NCBI RefSeq assembly: GCF_018069705.1
Contig: NZ_CP072943.1
Location: 1-64,000 of the forward strand
Source of the DNA: Aminithiophilus ramosus
GTDB taxonomy: Bacteria; Synergistota; Synergistia; Synergistales; Aminithiophilaceae
Reading direction: 5' to 3'
DNA length: 64,000 nt
Below are positions 28,253 through 36,601 of this stretch, piece after piece (the stretch's first letter is position 1; the number at the start of each line of letters is the position of its first letter). The notes beneath the pieces are model-generated. The model worked only from the letters and a program-made list of their open reading frames with translations, was not told the DNA's origin and made no database searches. The translations under genes were made by a program, and so were the position numbers.

Positions 28253-29509
28253 CTAGCCCTTCGCTCCCCGTCTCCAGACGAGGTAGCCTGCGGCGGTGAG
28301 ACCTGCCGGGAAGAGGACCCACCAGGAGAGGTCCGAGAGGAGCAGGGCCGACGTGAGGGTCGCCCCGCCGCTGACGAGCCACCGCTTCGCCCCTCGGGTG
28401 AGGCGCCAGTAGGCGACGATGGCGAAGGCGAAGAGGAAGACGAAGTTCTGACTCACGAGGATGACGAGCTGCCCCGTCGACAGCCCCGTCAGGGGGGCCA
28501 TGACGGTGACGGCCGAGAAGAGGGCCAGAAGGACGAAAAGGCTCAGGCGGGGAATGCCCCGGCCGTCGAGGCGGGCCAGGGGGGCGGGGAGGATGGCGTC
28601 GCGGGCGCCGGCGTAGAGCATGCGGCTGATGGAGAAGACCCAGACGTTCCCGTTGGCCAGGAGGACGAGGATCATGACGACGATGAGCCCCTTCTCGCCG
28701 AAGCTGCGGGGGAGAAGATCGGCCATCCCTGCGGCGCCGCCGACGGAATGGCCCGAGAGGGCCGCTCCCGTGCTCGTCAGGGCCAGGAGGAGGTAGAGGG
28801 CCGTGACGACGAAAAAGCTCCCCCAGAAGGCGACGGGAATGTTCCTCCGGGGGTTCTGGAACTCCTCGAGGCCGTAGGAGAGGTTCTCCCATCCCAGAAA
28901 GGCCCAGAAGAGGAGGGCGCAGATGGAGGCCACGGAACGGAAGGCGAGGGGCTCTTCGCCTGAGGCGGTCTCTCCCAGGGCCGCCAGGCCCCGATCGATG
29001 AAGCCCATGTTGTGGGCGATGACGATGACGAGAAGGCCGGCAAGGGTCGAGAAGGCCAGGCCGTTGACGGCCGATGTGGCCCGGACGCCGAAGAAGTTGC
29101 TGGCCGTCATGGCCACGATGAAGAGGAGGGAGAAGGGGATGACGGCGCTCTCCGAGGCTCCGACGAGGCGGACGATGTAGGCGGCGGCGATGTTGGACAT
29201 GGCCGGCATGCCGAAGGCGACGCTGCCGATCATGAGGTAGACGACGGCGTTGTTGCCCCAGGGTCCCACGGCCTCCTCTGCGTAGCGGGAGAGGCCCGCC
29301 GCGGTGGTGAAGCGGACGCCCAGGTCGGAGAAGATGAAGATGAGGGGGATCATGGCCAGGGAGATGAGGACCCAGGCCGCCAGGGCCTCGTGAGGCGTTC
29401 CCATCTCGAGGGCCAGGCCGGGCAGGCCGAAGAGGCCCGATCCGAGAATCATCGTCACGGCCAGGACGACGCCGCGGGTCATGGTGATTTCCTTGCGCAG
29501 TTGGGCCAT
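28253..29509 (-). CDS. APC-family amino-acid permease
   Basis: A 418-residue transporter with about twelve helices. The N-terminal LAVTMILGSGLFGLPGLAL is the unwound helix 1 substrate site of the APC fold, and FWAFLGWENLSYGLEEFQNP matches the helix 6 region and following loop of the family. It resembles the YjeH/APA type. The substrate cannot be named. The start at 29509 follows AAGGAGAG. It is upstream of, and possibly co-transcribed with, the GIY-YIG frame. Confidence 0.85.
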   Translation of the reverse strand: MAQLRKEITMTRGVVLAVTMILGSGLFGLPGLALEMGTPHEALAAWVLISLAMIPLIFIFSDLGVRFTTAAGLSRYAEEAVGPWGNNAVVYLMIGSVAFGMPAMSNIAAAYIVRLVGASESAVIPFSLLFIVAMTASNFFGVRATSAVNGLAFSTLAGLLVIVIAHNMGFIDRGLAALGETASGEEPLAFRSVASICALLFWAFLGWENLSYGLEEFQNPRRNIPVAFWGSFFVVTALYLLLALTSTGAALSGHSVGGAAGMADLLPRSFGEKGLIVVMILVLLANGNVWVFSISRMLYAGARDAILPAPLARLDGRGIPRLSLFVLLALFSAVTVMAPLTGLSTGQLVILVSQNFVFLFAFAIVAYWRLTRGAKRWLVSGGATLTSALLLSDLSWWVLFPAGLTAAGYLVWRRGAKG

Positions 29510-29631
29510 GGGTTCTCTCCTTAAAGAGGGATTTGTTCATTGGGCGTCCAAAGGGGATTTTCCCTTCTGGCGCCGTCCTCGTCAAGGCGTCGGGCCCGGC
29601 CCGACGGCGGCGACGCTCTCCGTTCGTCGTC

Positions 29632-29964
29632 GGGAGTGGATGGAGCGAGGGCAGCCGCGCCCTGGCGCCGAGGTTTCTCGGGATCAGGGCCATTCTCGCC
29701 AAGAGTTTCGCCAGGATTCACCTCGCTAACCGGGTCAATTTCGGCATCGTGCCCCTCGTCTTCCGCGACGGGCGAGAGTACGAAAAAATCGCGCAAGGCG
29801 ATCGGCTGGTTCTGGAGACGGCCGACGTGACCGTTGCGACCGATTTCGATCTGTGGAACGAGACGTCGGGACGGGCCATCTCCGTCCTCTGTTCCCTTTC
29901 GGACGAAGAGCTGGCCATCGTGAGGGCCGGAGGCAGGCTCAGGGGCATCGGCACGTCGGCCTGA
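29632..29964 (+). pseudogene. Aconitase C-terminal remnant
   Basis: The frame from about 29632 reads ALAPRFLGIRAILAKSFARI, then NRVNFGIVPLVF and AGGRLRGIG. This is the C-terminal swivel domain of aconitase, covering only the last 110 residues of a protein that normally exceeds 600. The active-site motif SSREHAALAPR is degraded to WSEGSRALAPR. No plausible start or ribosome site serves it, and the upstream 120 bases show no further aconitase. It is best read as a decaying 3' fragment left by deletion. Confidence 0.75.
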
Positions 29965-30213
29965 ACGTCATCGTGTCCTTCCACGATCCACGGCCCTTCG
30001 CAGGTCGCTTCGGGTGTGTCGCGGCCTGTCCGTCCGCGAGCCGAACGGAGCCCGGCGCGTTATCGGCACCGGACCCTGGGGATGCGCTCGGTCCGGCTTT
30101 GCAGGACCGCCAACGCTTCCCGTCGGGCCTTTTCTGAACCTCCCGGCGCTTCATGGCTCCGACAGGGCGAGGCGATCTCGCCCTGTCGCCCGGCCTCTCC
30201 GCTCCGGTCGTCC
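29965..30213. other. Gap between aconitase remnant and lysR gene
   Basis: No gene is seen. On the minus strand, 29990-30020 weakly matches the 3' end of the dispersed repeat (GAAGCGACCTGCGAAGGGCC). This is too weak to call a copy. Confidence 0.35.
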
Positions 30214-31194
30214 TCAGGCCGCCCCGCGACGGTTTCCGTCGGGGGAGGAGGGCCTGCCCGGAGGCGCTCCGTCTCCCTCCCCTCCCTTTCCCGGAACATT
30301 CCCGTCCCACCGTAGCGCCCTCTCTCGGGCGAGGTCGATGAAGGCCCTGGCCGCCGCCGAGAGAGGGCGCTTCTTTCGCCAGGCGAGCTGGATCAGGAAG
30401 ACCTCCTCCAGGGGAGGCGCCTCCAGCTCGCGGAGCGTTCCCTCGCGGAGCTCCTCCTCGATGTAGAGGCGCGGCAGGAAGGAGAGGCCCATGTCGCTCT
30501 GGACGCAGCGCTTGATGGCCTCGACGCTGGAAAAGGCCATGACCCGGCCGGGAACGAGGCCCTGGCGGCGGAAGAGGCTCTCGACGGTGATGCGGTAGCT
30601 GCATCCCTGTTCGGTGAAGAGGAAGCCCTCTTCGAGGTTCCCCGTCGCGAGTCCCCTCAGGAGAGCGTCTCTCTCCGTCCGTGCCGAGCCCACGAAGACC
30701 ATGGCCTCCCGGCTCAGGATGGCCACCTCCAGGTCGGGGTGGCGGACGAGGGGCATGATGAGGGCCGCCAGGTCCGTCTCCCCCTTCAGGACGCCCTCGA
30801 CGATCTGGGCGCAGGAGGCGTTGGTCAGGCTGAGCGAGACGGAGGGAAAACTCTGCCGGTAGAGGGCCAGGACGTCGCCCAGGCGGGCGACGGTGACGCT
30901 TTCGGCCGCCCCGATGCGGAGGGCGCCCGAGGGTTCCCTCCCCCTCTCGCCCAGAGCCCCGATGCGCGCCTCCAGGGCCAGCATCTCCTCGGCGAGGGCC
31001 CGGAGGCGGGAGCCCTCTTCGGTGAGGCCTGGCCTGCGCCCCTTCCGATCGAAGAGGGGGGCGCCGACGGCCTCCTCGAGGGCCTGGATGTGGGCCGATA
31101 CGGTCGATTGGGAGTAGCCCAGCCGCCGGGCGGCCTCGGTGAAGCCCCCCCTTTCGACGATGGCGAGGAAGGTCGTCAGATGGCGGGTCTCCAT
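30214..31194 (-). CDS. LysR-family transcriptional regulator
   Basis: A 326-residue regulator. The winged helix-turn-helix at the N-terminus reads GGFTEAARRLGYSQSTVSAH, with ALEEAVGAPLFDR after it. The rest is a LysR effector-binding domain ending near LAWRKKRPLSAAARAFIDL, plus a 30-residue Pro/Gly tail. A start at 31194 puts a purine-rich ribosome site at the right distance. It is divergent from the APC permease at 31346 with an operator-like palindrome between, so it probably controls that permease. Confidence 0.9.
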   Translation of the reverse strand: METRHLTTFLAIVERGGFTEAARRLGYSQSTVSAHIQALEEAVGAPLFDRKGRRPGLTEEGSRLRALAEEMLALEARIGALGERGREPSGALRIGAAESVTVARLGDVLALYRQSFPSVSLSLTNASCAQIVEGVLKGETDLAALIMPLVRHPDLEVAILSREAMVFVGSARTERDALLRGLATGNLEEGFLFTEQGCSYRITVESLFRRQGLVPGRVMAFSSVEAIKRCVQSDMGLSFLPRLYIEEELREGTLRELEAPPLEEVFLIQLAWRKKRPLSAAARAFIDLARERALRWDGNVPGKGGEGDGAPPGRPSSPDGNRRGAA

Positions 31195-31252
31195 GCTCTT
31201 TCCCCCTTCCCTTTTCTCCGAGGCGCTCCGCCATGTCCCGGAGCGCCTCGGC

Positions 31253-31267
31253 ATCGGATAATCCGAT
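31253..31267. promoter_or_regulatory. LysR-type operator palindrome
   Basis: ATCGGATAATCCGAT, a perfect 7-bp inverted repeat around one base, fits the T-N11-A rule for LysR sites. It lies between the divergent regulator and permease genes. Confidence 0.65.
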
Positions 31268-31289
31268 CGGTGCCATTCGATCTTTCCAT

Positions 31290-31318
31290 TTTACCGATGG
31301 ACCGAAGTCCTTTATAGT
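31290..31318 (+). promoter_or_regulatory. Predicted promoter of the divergent APC permease
   Basis: The -35 TTTACC (31290-31295), a 17-base spacer and the -10 TATAGT (31313-31318), just downstream of the LysR-type palindrome. Confidence 0.6.
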
Positions 31319-31345
31319 CCTCCTCACAAAAAGGAGGCGAGTTCG

Positions 31346-32614
31346 TTGCGAAAGAAAATGAGCGTTCCGGCCCTGGCCGGTCTTCTCGTCGGGCCCGTTC
31401 TGGGCTCGGGAATCCTGCTCCTCCCCCCTCTGGTGCTTCAGGGGGCTCGTGCCCTCTCCTTCGAGGCCTGGGCCCTGACGGTTCTCCTCATGGGGCTCTT
31501 CGCCGCCGTCACGGCCGCCCTGAGCCTTCGCTTTCCCGGCGACGGGGGGCTGACGGAGGCCGTGGGACGGGCCTTCGGTCCCGCCTTCCGCGACGTCTGC
31601 GGCTGTCTTCTGGCCGGGGCGGTCTGCTTCGGCCCGGCGGCGGTTCTCCTGACGGCGGGACAGTATCTGGCCGGGGAGTCCCTTCTTTCGGGCCGGGCCC
31701 TGGCGGGAGCCCTCTTTCTGGCCCTTCCGGCTTTTTTCGTCATCAGGAGACGGGCCGCTTTCGTGGGACACCTGGCCCTCTGGGCCTCGTCCCTCATCGC
31801 CGTCGTCCTTCTGGCGGCGAGCCTTTACGTCCTCTTCCACCCGGCCGAACCCCTTCTTCTGGACAGGCCGTCGCCCCTCCAGTTCGGCAAGGTCGTCATG
31901 CTTCTTTTCTGGGCCGTCATCGGCTGGGAGATTCTGGGCAACTACAGCGCCGAGATCGAAACTCCGGAGCGGACCATCCCGAAGGCGGCGGGCCTGGCCT
32001 TCGCCGCCGTCGCCGCCGTCGATCTGGCCGTGGCCGCCGCCCTGCCCCGAAGCCCTGCGACGGAAGGGGCCCTGCCCTCCATGACCGATCTGCTCCGGCC
32101 CCTTTTCGGCCTGCTGGCGACGCCTCTGCTCCTTCTGCTGGGGACGCTGCTCTGCCTGTGCACCTACGTCATGATCGTCGGCGGCGTGGCCCGCCTCGTC
32201 GCCTCCCTGGCCGAGAGGGGCCGTCTCCCCCGCTTCCTGGCCGTCCGAAACGAAGGAGGCGTTCCCGCCAGGGCCGCCTCGGCACTGACGGCGATGCACG
32301 TCGTCCAGATCGGGGCCGTGGCCCTGGGCCTCGTCGACGTGGCCGATCTCATCGGCGTCGCCAACGGCCTCTTCCTGCTCAACGCCCTTCTCGTCGTCGC
32401 GGCCGGGGCGAGACTTTTCCCGAGTCCGGCGGCGCGCTGGGGATCGCTGGCTCTGGCTCCGGGCTTTCTGCTTCTTTTCGCCATGGCCGACCGGCTCTCC
32501 CTCCTGGCGGCCGTCGCCGCCCTCCTCGTCTCCCTGGCGGGGGGCGGAAAAGAGGGAAGCCCCCTCCTTGGAGGGGGCTGGGCCGAGGCGGAAGGCGTCA
32601 GAGGAGGGGACTGA
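31346..32614 (+). CDS. APC-superfamily amino-acid transporter
   Basis: A 422-residue transporter with about twelve helices. The TTG start at 31346 lies 8 bases after AAGGAGG. Helix 1, LAGLLVGPVLGSGILLLPPL, shows the GSG-type break of the APC fold, and FWAVIGWEILGNYSAEIETP matches the helix 6 region. It is similar in plan to the YjeH exporter group, so export is as likely as import. Its last 17 bases overlap the end of the convergent cls gene, and the coding end carries the cls terminator. Confidence 0.85.
   Translation: MRKKMSVPALAGLLVGPVLGSGILLLPPLVLQGARALSFEAWALTVLLMGLFAAVTAALSLRFPGDGGLTEAVGRAFGPAFRDVCGCLLAGAVCFGPAAVLLTAGQYLAGESLLSGRALAGALFLALPAFFVIRRRAAFVGHLALWASSLIAVVLLAASLYVLFHPAEPLLLDRPSPLQFGKVVMLLFWAVIGWEILGNYSAEIETPERTIPKAAGLAFAAVAAVDLAVAAALPRSPATEGALPSMTDLLRPLFGLLATPLLLLLGTLLCLCTYVMIVGGVARLVASLAERGRLPRFLAVRNEGGVPARAASALTAMHVVQIGAVALGLVDVADLIGVANGLFLLNALLVVAAGARLFPSPAARWGSLALAPGFLLLFAMADRLSLLAAVAALLVSLAGGGKEGSPLLGGGWAEAEGVRGGD
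32545..32579 (-). terminator. Terminator of cls, embedded in the permease coding end
   Basis: A 10-bp perfect stem (32558-32567 with 32570-32579). Read on the minus strand, it is followed by TTCCCTCTTTT. It lies within the reading frame of the convergent permease. Confidence 0.65.
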
Positions 32615-34028
32615 GGAGTTTGGCCACGCCCTCGACGGTCTTCTTCCAGAGGGGGCGTTCCCGCCAGGCGCCGGGGTCGAGGCGCCGCGACCGGGCCAGA
32701 TAGCCCTCCTGGGCCTCGACGATGAGGCCCGTCACCTCCCTGCCGTAGAGGACCATGTTGAGCTCGAAGTTGAGGGCGAAGGAGCGGATGTCGAAGTTGC
32801 TCGAGCCGAAGAAGGCCATCTGGCCGTCGACGGTCATCGTCTTGGCGTGGACGATGTCGGGGCCGAAGAGGTGGATGGCCACGCCGATCTCCATGAGGCG
32901 GCCGAAATAGGCCTCGGCGGCGCGGCCGACGAAAAACTGGTCGCCTCGGCGGGGAACGATGAGATCGACGGCGGCGCCGTTGAGGCAGGCCACCTCCAGG
33001 GCCTGGAGGAGCCCCTCGTCGGGGATGAGGTAGGGCGTGGTGATGACGACCCGTTCCCGGGCCTGGAAGAGGGCCAGGGCGACGAGGCGCTGGTAGTTCT
33101 CCGTCGAGTAGGCCGGGCCGCTGGGGACGGTCTGGAGGAAGGAGCCGCCGCAGCCCCTCTCCTCGGGAAGGGCGGCGGCGATGATCTCGTCCGTCTCGAC
33201 GTACCAGTCCTCGAGGAAGACGCCCTGGAGCTGGCCGACGATGGGGCCCGTCAGACGGAGCGTCAGGTCCTCCCACCTTCGCCCCTGGGCCTTGCCGCCG
33301 TAGGTGGCCTCGGTGATGTTGTGGGAGCCCATGAAGCCCACCGATCCGTCGATGACGGCCAGCTTGCGGTGGTTGCGCAGGTCGAAGCGGGCCGAGAGCC
33401 TGCCCCGTCGGAAGCGGGAGAGGGGGAGGGCGCGGGCGAGGCGGAGGGGCCCGTTCAGGGTCGCCCCCTCTCGCCTGAGGTATTTCTTGGAGCCCAGGTC
33501 GTCGAGAAGGAGCCGACAGGCGACGCCCCGCGCTGCGGCCCGTTCCAGGGCCTCGAGCAGAGGTGCCGTGACGGCGTCGCGCTCGAAGATGTAGTAGAGG
33601 AGATGGACCGACTCCCGGGCCCCGTCGATGTCCTCGACGAGGCGGTCGATGAGGGTCGTCTCGCCGTCGATGAGCTCCAGCGTCTCGGCCCGGCTGACGG
33701 GCCACTGGGCCAGCTTGGTCCCCAGGCGGCTCACGACGGAGGCTCCCTCGGAGAGAGGGGGATCGGGACAGCTTCGGCCGTGGCCGACGACGTCCCTCAG
33801 ACGCCTCAGGGCCCTTTCGTGGCGCTCGCGGCGGAGCTTGGGCAGTTTCGTCGACCCCAGGGCCAGGTAGAGAAGGCCGCCGGGGAGGGGCCAGAAGAGG
33901 ACGATCAGCAGCCAGGTCATGGCCACGGCCGGAGGGTGGCGCTGGGGGAGGACGCAGAGCGCGCCGAGGCGGACGGAGAAGAAGAAGAGGTTGTGGAGGA
34001 CGAGAAAAAGCGTGCTCCCGTCGCTCAT
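32598..34028 (-). CDS. cls: Cardiolipin synthase (phospholipase D type)
   Basis: A 476-residue enzyme that joins two phosphatidylglycerol molecules, or related lipids, into cardiolipin at the membrane. Two N-terminal membrane helices (LFLVLHNLFFFSVRLGAL and WLLIVLFWPLPGGLLYLAL) precede two HKD motifs: HRKLAVIDGSVGFMGSHN and HAKTMTVDGQMAFFGSSN. The ATG at 34028 overlaps the stop of the upstream phosphatase gene (ATGA), which fixes the start. Length is normal. Confidence 0.93.
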   Translation of the reverse strand: MSDGSTLFLVLHNLFFFSVRLGALCVLPQRHPPAVAMTWLLIVLFWPLPGGLLYLALGSTKLPKLRRERHERALRRLRDVVGHGRSCPDPPLSEGASVVSRLGTKLAQWPVSRAETLELIDGETTLIDRLVEDIDGARESVHLLYYIFERDAVTAPLLEALERAAARGVACRLLLDDLGSKKYLRREGATLNGPLRLARALPLSRFRRGRLSARFDLRNHRKLAVIDGSVGFMGSHNITEATYGGKAQGRRWEDLTLRLTGPIVGQLQGVFLEDWYVETDEIIAAALPEERGCGGSFLQTVPSGPAYSTENYQRLVALALFQARERVVITTPYLIPDEGLLQALEVACLNGAAVDLIVPRRGDQFFVGRAAEAYFGRLMEIGVAIHLFGPDIVHAKTMTVDGQMAFFGSSNFDIRSFALNFELNMVLYGREVTGLIVEAQEGYLARSRRLDPGAWRERPLWKKTVEGVAKLLSPLL

Positions 34029-34771
34029 CGCCGATCCCTCCCGGAGGCGATGTCGACGTCGCAGAGGAGGGGGAGGTGGTCCGAGAGGGTCACGTCGGGA
34101 AGGTCGAAGGTCCTGACGCGCACGTCGGGCGTCGTCAGAAGGCAGTCGAGGCGCCGCGTCGGCCTGCGGCTGGGGAAGGTGGGGCGGGCCGTCGCGTCGG
34201 CGTCGACGAGGCCCGTCGCCTCCAGGAGGGGCTTCAGCTCCTGCGAGCCCCGGAGGAGGTTGAAGTCGCCGCCGACGAGGAGCGGTCTGTCCAGGCTCCG
34301 GCAGCGCAGGGCCAGCTCTTCGAGCTGCGTCTTCCGGGCGCTCCGTCCCAGGGAGAGGTGGGCCAGGAGGACGGTGAAACCGGGAAATTCCACCTCCAGA
34401 AGGCTTCTTTTGACGCCCCGGGAGAAGAGGTTTTCCCTGGAGGCGACGATGGGAAGGCGGCTCAGGACGGCGTTGCCCTGAGTGGAGAGCAGGGGCAGTC
34501 GGCTCAGGGGTGACGTGCCGTATTTGGGGGAGAAGGCGTGGTTCCAGGACCGCGGGGCCAGGCTCCGGGCCTGATTTCGGCCGCCCTGGCGGTAGGAGCC
34601 GCCGTCGACCTCGCAGAGGCAGGCCACGTCCACGTCGAGGTCGTCGAGGAGGGCGCCGATGCGTTCCGTCCCGCCTCGGGCGGGCCGGAAAAAGCCGGCG
34701 AAGGGGAAGGGAAGGTGGTAGCTCCAGCCGCATCCCGTGCCGTAACGGATGTTATAGAAGAGAATCCTCAT
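34025..34771 (-). CDS. Endonuclease/exonuclease/phosphatase (EEP) family protein
   Basis: A 248-residue metal-dependent phosphoesterase. It starts MRILFYNIRYGTG, as EEP proteins do, with the metal Glu in CLCEVD, the HLSLG and VGGDFNLLRGS motifs, and the final SDHLPLLCDVD with the catalytic His. Such proteins cleave nucleic acids or lipid/inositol phosphates. Coupling to cls by a 4-base overlap hints at a lipid substrate, but that is inference. The start at 34771 follows AGGCAGGA. Confidence 0.82.
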   Translation of the reverse strand: MRILFYNIRYGTGCGWSYHLPFPFAGFFRPARGGTERIGALLDDLDVDVACLCEVDGGSYRQGGRNQARSLAPRSWNHAFSPKYGTSPLSRLPLLSTQGNAVLSRLPIVASRENLFSRGVKRSLLEVEFPGFTVLLAHLSLGRSARKTQLEELALRCRSLDRPLLVGGDFNLLRGSQELKPLLEATGLVDADATARPTFPSRRPTRRLDCLLTTPDVRVRTFDLPDVTLSDHLPLLCDVDIASGRDRR

Positions 34772-34871
34772 CGAAGGGTCCTGCCTTTCGCGTCTCCGTT
34801 CCGTATCCCTGCGGGAGGTCGGTCCCCGACCCACAGTCAAAGACAGAATGGACGTCCATCGGTCCGGCCAG

Positions 34872-34985
34872 GAGGTGCCTGGAGGGCGGAGAGGGTTGCC
34901 TCGAACCCGCACCTGCGAGGTGCTTTGAGCGGACCTCGGATCGGTCCGACGGAGTTTGTCTTGAAGAACCTGCCGATTCGGGTCC
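34872..34985 (+). repeat. Dispersed structured repeat, copy B
   Basis: Aligns over about 114 bases with copy A (39070-39184). Shared blocks include CCCGCACC.GCGAGGTG, GTCTTGAAGA.CCTGC and GATTCGGG. It contains a CACC...GGTG hairpin and a GGACC...GGTCC hairpin. Confidence 0.7.
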
Positions 34986-35000
34986 ACCTGTGGGGGGATT

Positions 35001-35066
35001 AAAGCGGGTCTCGCATCGGCGGACCCAGCGGAGTCCGTCCTGAAGGGCCTGTGGATTTTTGGGCCC
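35001..35066 (+). repeat. Dispersed structured repeat, copy C (3' half)
   Basis: Matches the second half of copy A: ATCGGCGGAcCC.GCGGaGTC, GTCcTGAAGgGCCTGtGGATT and the GGGCCC end. It follows copy B head to tail and lacks the left end. Confidence 0.65.
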
Positions 35067-35304
35067 CCGTCGCGATCCCGGGAGGAAGAGGCCTCTCGCG
35101 GCCTGGGCGGATTGCCCGGGGGAAATCGAGAGACCGCTCGCGCCGCCAAGCCGCCAACAGAGCCCGCGAGAGGCGGGCTGCATCGTCCTTTCCCGGAGGA
35201 CTCCGGTCCGGTCGTGTGGTTGCGGGTCTGTGATCGAGGCGGGCGATCGCTGCCCGTCGGCCTTCCATTCTAGCCCTTCCGGTCCCGGGAGAAAATGGCC
35301 CCGA

Positions 35305-35482
35305 CGACGAAAGGGACCCGCCTCAGGCGTGGTCCCTTTCGTGAAATCGGCTATCTCAGGCCGCAGGCTCCTGGAGGAGCCTCAGCGCGGGGGGATCATC
35401 CCCGCCGGGATGTTCGCTATAGGGTTGTCCTTACCGTGGTTTTTGCCGATCGGTCGACTCCCCCTTTCCGTTTCCCTGTGCA
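35305..35482 (-). ncRNA. Candidate small non-coding RNA
   Basis: A minus-strand transcript from the promoter at 35488-35516 would run about 180 bases to a perfect 12-bp hairpin (35307-35318 with 35331-35342, with a second CGCC/GGCG stem inside). On the way it has an AGGCTCC/GGAGCCT hairpin (35365-35382) and a GGC...GCC hairpin. The final GGTCCCTTTCGT could instead pair with ACGGAAAGGG near the 5' end, so two folds compete. There is no reading frame of note. I could not match it to SRP RNA, tmRNA, RNase P or a known riboswitch; 6S RNA is possible by size and shape only. Confidence 0.45.
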
Positions 35483-35487
35483 CCCCG

Positions 35488-35516
35488 ATTATAGAACAGT
35501 TCTGTCGGATCGGCAA
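35488..35516 (-). promoter_or_regulatory. Minus-strand promoter of candidate RNA
   Basis: On the minus strand, the -35 TTGCCG (35511-35516), a 17-base spacer and the consensus -10 TATAAT (35488-35493), immediately after the stop of the gene at 35521. Confidence 0.65.
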
Positions 35517-35520
35517 GGTC

Positions 35521-36513
35521 TCAGGGGCGGAAGCCCTGGGCCTCAATCAGTTGGGCCTCGAAGGCGTCGAGGCGGGCGAGGGTCTCGGGGAGAAGCTCCA
35601 GGCGCAGGGCCTGGCGGAGGCGGCGGCCCAGGGCGCTCCGGTCCTCCTTCCGGTCGGCCTGACCCTGCCAGCCGATCTTGACGCGCCCCTCGAAAAGGTC
35701 GAGGTCGACGAGGCGATTCCCTTCGGCATCGTATTCCAGCCCCAGCAGGAGGGCCTTGATCCGCTCGGGGGCGATGAAGGTGGCGAGGCGGAAGCGGTAG
35801 ACGGAGACGGCCATGAGGATTCTCGCGAAGTCCTTGCCCCACCCCTCGCCGAGGACCAGCCCCAGGTCGAGGTCCTCGAGGACGAGGCGCACCCTTCGGG
35901 CCTGGAGGTCGTAACGCTCCCAGACGTCGTAGACGCGGATCTCCAGGTTACGCCAGGCCTCGCCCCCGGCGGCCTCGTTGAAGTATTCCAGGGCCCGTCC
36001 CCTCAGGCGGTGGAAGAGCTTTTCGTAGGGGCTGTCGAAGTAAAGCACGTCGGGCTGAAGATCGGCCAGGGCCAGGGGACGGTTGAGATTCTTCTCGGTG
36101 AAGCAGAGGACGACGGGGTGGCGCCCCGACCAGCGGAGGAGCTGTTTGAGCTTGCCCGGCCGGGCGTCGAAGTCGCGGGCGATCTGTTCCATCGCCCTCT
36201 CCCTGTCCCCGCTGAGGCGGAAGAGGATGGCCCGAGGCAGAGGGCGGACGCGGAGCGGAGCCTCGAGGTCGGCGTTGATGAGATGGGCCAGGATGTCGAC
36301 GGGCGAGGCGTCGGCCAGAAAGGTCTCAAGCCGCCCCCTGTCGAGGTCGCGGCGGGAGAAGAGGAGAAGGGTCTGGTCCTCACGGGCCCGGTCCCAGAGG
36401 TCCCGCGGCGGCCGCGCCTCGAGGGGAAAGGCCTCCTGAAGGAGGCGACGGGCCGACGGCCCGCCGGTCTGAATGAAAAGGCCACGGGCGCTTCCACGAA
36501 GGAGCGAGAGCAT
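35521..36513 (-). CDS. Hypothetical protein, about 330 residues
   Basis: Soluble protein with no signal peptide or membrane segment and no family I recognise. The ATG at 36513 sits 8 bases after GGGAGG; a GTG at 36522 overlaps that site and is less likely. Notable segments are TLLLFSRRDLDRG, LRWSGRHPVVLCFTEKNL, and a Leu/Arg-rich C-terminal part with YDVWERYDLQARRVRLVLED. It is last of a minus-strand series after a phosphoesterase and an alcohol dehydrogenase, with an 88-base gap before it. Confidence 0.6.
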   Translation of the reverse strand: MLSLLRGSARGLFIQTGGPSARRLLQEAFPLEARPPRDLWDRAREDQTLLLFSRRDLDRGRLETFLADASPVDILAHLINADLEAPLRVRPLPRAILFRLSGDRERAMEQIARDFDARPGKLKQLLRWSGRHPVVLCFTEKNLNRPLALADLQPDVLYFDSPYEKLFHRLRGRALEYFNEAAGGEAWRNLEIRVYDVWERYDLQARRVRLVLEDLDLGLVLGEGWGKDFARILMAVSVYRFRLATFIAPERIKALLLGLEYDAEGNRLVDLDLFEGRVKIGWQGQADRKEDRSALGRRLRQALRLELLPETLARLDAFEAQLIEAQGFRP

Positions 36514-36601
36514 CGATGACACCTCCCGGACGGATGGGGATCTGGAGGGACCTGTCGCGGCAGGCTCCTCTCCTTGAATGAGGGATCGGCAAGGCCCTCT
36601 C

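Larger units (their letters stand above)
34772..35520. other. Long non-coding gap with repeats and candidate RNA
   Basis: About 750 bases without a credible gene. They hold repeat copies B and C, an 11-bp inverted repeat (GCCTCTCGCGG at 35091-35101 with its complement at 35164-35174), and a candidate small RNA with its own promoter on the minus strand. Confidence 0.7.

Noticed and set aside
29990-30110. Fifth copy of the dispersed repeat
   Set aside because: Only the last 20 bases or so resemble the 3' end, and the left end is missing. Too weak without a computed alignment.
34772-35300. Several open frames across the long spacer
   Set aside because: They lack ribosome sites, overlap repeat copies and have low-complexity Arg/Pro/Gly products typical of G+C-rich non-coding DNA.
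35305-35482. SRP RNA, tmRNA or RNase P RNA in the structured spacer
   Set aside because: None of the conserved cores (for example the SRP GGAAG-type tip or the tmRNA 5' end) is present.
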